Shown piece by piece: positions 14,521 through 14,840 of a stretch of 14,840 nt of DNA (positions within the stretch are counted from its first letter, which is position 1; each line of letters starts with the position of its first letter). The notes under the pieces are model-generated. The model was not told the origin of the DNA, did not search any database, and saw nothing but the letters and a program-made list of their open reading frames with translations. The position numbers and the translations under genes were made by a program. This stretch comes from Bacteroidetes bacterium SW_11_45_7 (GTDB lineage Bacteria > Bacteroidota > Bacteroidia > Chitinophagales > SW-11-45-7): NCBI GenBank assembly GCA_003022985.1, contig PXTV01000018.1, forward strand, positions 1-14,840. Direction: 5' to 3'.

Positions 14521-14533
14521 CCCCCGATGGGGG
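14521..14533. repeat. CCCCC/GGGGG mini-hairpin
   Basis: CCCCCGATGGGGG has 5-bp GC arms and a 3-nt loop. It sits among the other palindromes of this region. Confidence 0.45.
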
Positions 14534-14631
14534 AACCGCAATGCGCCTCTTGACTTGTGGCTATTTTAAGAGCCATTATGAGTTTTCTGATAAAAGACCA
14601 GAATCCGTGCGGCTACTTTTCGCCCGCCTGT

Positions 14632-14646
14632 CTCGCCTCAGGCGAG
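14632..14646. repeat. Near-perfect 15-bp palindrome
   Basis: CTCGCCT and AGGCGAG pair around a single central C. The form, long arms with one unpaired central base, is the same as that of the 21-bp palindrome at 3391-3411. The preceding bases CCTGTCTCGCC also occur at 14504-14514. Confidence 0.5.
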
Positions 14647-14680
14647 GGTGGATGGGCGTTAGAATACTGGGTCAGGCATG

Positions 14681-14720
14681 CCTGCCCCGTTAATTCGGGG
14701 CCTGCCCCGTCAACTCGGGG
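14681..14720 (+). repeat. Tandem pair of 20-bp palindromic units
   Basis: CCTGCCCCGTTAATTCGGGG (14681-14700) is followed directly by CCTGCCCCGTCAACTCGGGG (14701-14720); they differ at two loop positions. Each unit has CCCCG/CGGGG arms. A degenerate third unit (CCTGACCCC) follows, and a related copy is at 14367. Confidence 0.75.
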
Positions 14721-14769
14721 CCTGACCCCTACAACACCGGATTGCACTATTTGTGGCCGCTCATCGCTA

Positions 14770-14810
14770 AGCCGTCTGACCGCTCCAAGTGGTCGGACGG
14801 CTGGCTTCTT
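14770..14810 (+). terminator. Candidate intrinsic terminator hairpin
   Basis: AGCCGTCTGACC (14770-14781) pairs with GGTCGGACGGCT (14791-14802) with one T-G wobble and a 9-nt loop. A pyrimidine-rich TTCTTTCTT follows at 14806-14814, weaker than a true T-tract. It could end a transcript from the left, or be another palindrome of this region. Confidence 0.4.
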
Positions 14811-14840
14811 TCTTACGTGCAATCCTGTCATCCACCTAAT

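Larger units (their letters stand above)
14124..14840. other. Intergenic region rich in palindromes and short repeats, no convincing gene
   Basis: From the Nudix start to the window edge neither strand has a recognisable gene. The left 100 bp are AT-rich and should hold the Nudix promoter. From about 14230 the sequence becomes GC-rich and is crowded with small palindromes and repeated CCTGCCCCGTCAACTCGGGG units. ORFs of 70-97 codons on the minus strand here are built from the repeats (repeated VGIRPRVD/VGVRPRVD-like peptides) and are not believable. One 45-codon open stretch (14203-14340, plus strand) without a start codon reads like a protein tail (DDLWIGRRRWNNIDKYF) and may be a gene remnant. 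Confidence 0.5.

Noticed and set aside
14248..14541. 97-codon minus-strand ORF in the repeat region
   Set aside because: It is a reading of the palindromic repeats: the peptide contains VGIRPRVD, which recurs as VGVRPRVD in another ORF only because the DNA repeats. There is no domain, and composition is driven by GC-rich hairpins.
14613..14831. 72-codon minus-strand ORF and the overlapping plus-strand 69-codon ORF
   Set aside because: Both cross the tandem palindromes and the candidate terminator, and have no family resemblance.

Overview
The window looks like a stretch of Bacteroidota chromosome, probably from the Cytophagales/Chitinophagales side, though the order is a guess. The reasons are the protein styles (the TsaE/alanine-dehydrogenase-like pair, a PlsB-type acyltransferase joined to a GpsA-type dehydrogenase, a long UbiD decarboxylase, a CrtI/RetSat-like oxidoreductase, a HGIHSP-type methyltransferase), the near absence of Shine-Dalgarno sequences, and two TAnnTTTG-like -7 promoter elements. 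I see no rRNA, tRNA, CRISPR array, integrase or intact transposase.

Layout. On the minus strand at the left are a secreted M14 zinc carboxypeptidase (C-terminal end outside the window), an alanine dehydrogenase-like protein and TsaE; the last two genes overlap by 23 nt. Next comes about 800-900 bp without a recognisable gene, holding a nested inverted-repeat element (3345-3562). On the plus strand follow a PlsB-like acyltransferase/GpsA-like dehydrogenase fusion, a UbiD-family decarboxylase, and a small exported helical protein with its own candidate promoter and a strong terminator. After these is a phytoene-desaturase/retinol-saturase-like gene that is frameshifted. On the minus strand, reading leftward from 14123, are a Nudix hydrolase, a cystathionine gamma-synthase/lyase-type PLP enzyme, a SAM methyltransferase and MiaA, packed tightly enough to be one operon. 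The right 700 bp carry no convincing gene but many GC-rich palindromes and short repeats.

How the genes relate. Most are housekeeping: membrane lipid synthesis (PlsB/GpsA), prenylated-FMN decarboxylation (UbiD, possibly quinone related), sulfur amino acid metabolism (CGS/CGL), and two separate modifications of tRNA A37 (TsaE for t6A, MiaA for i6A).

The most unusual point is that four genes seem to lack internal or terminal blocks compared with what I know of their families. The GpsA half has no GxGxxG dinucleotide-binding start. The desaturase lacks a segment at its frameshift. The methyltransferase lacks the block between HGIHSP and its core. The Nudix protein lacks its last strand and helix and runs on into the next gene. 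The acyltransferase fusion also seems to start at ATC rather than ATG, and the alanine dehydrogenase-like protein has Thr where the catalytic Lys should be. Either this is real gene decay and remodelling, or the assembly has several small deletions; reads over the junctions would decide. I did not find a clearly new defence or mobile system.
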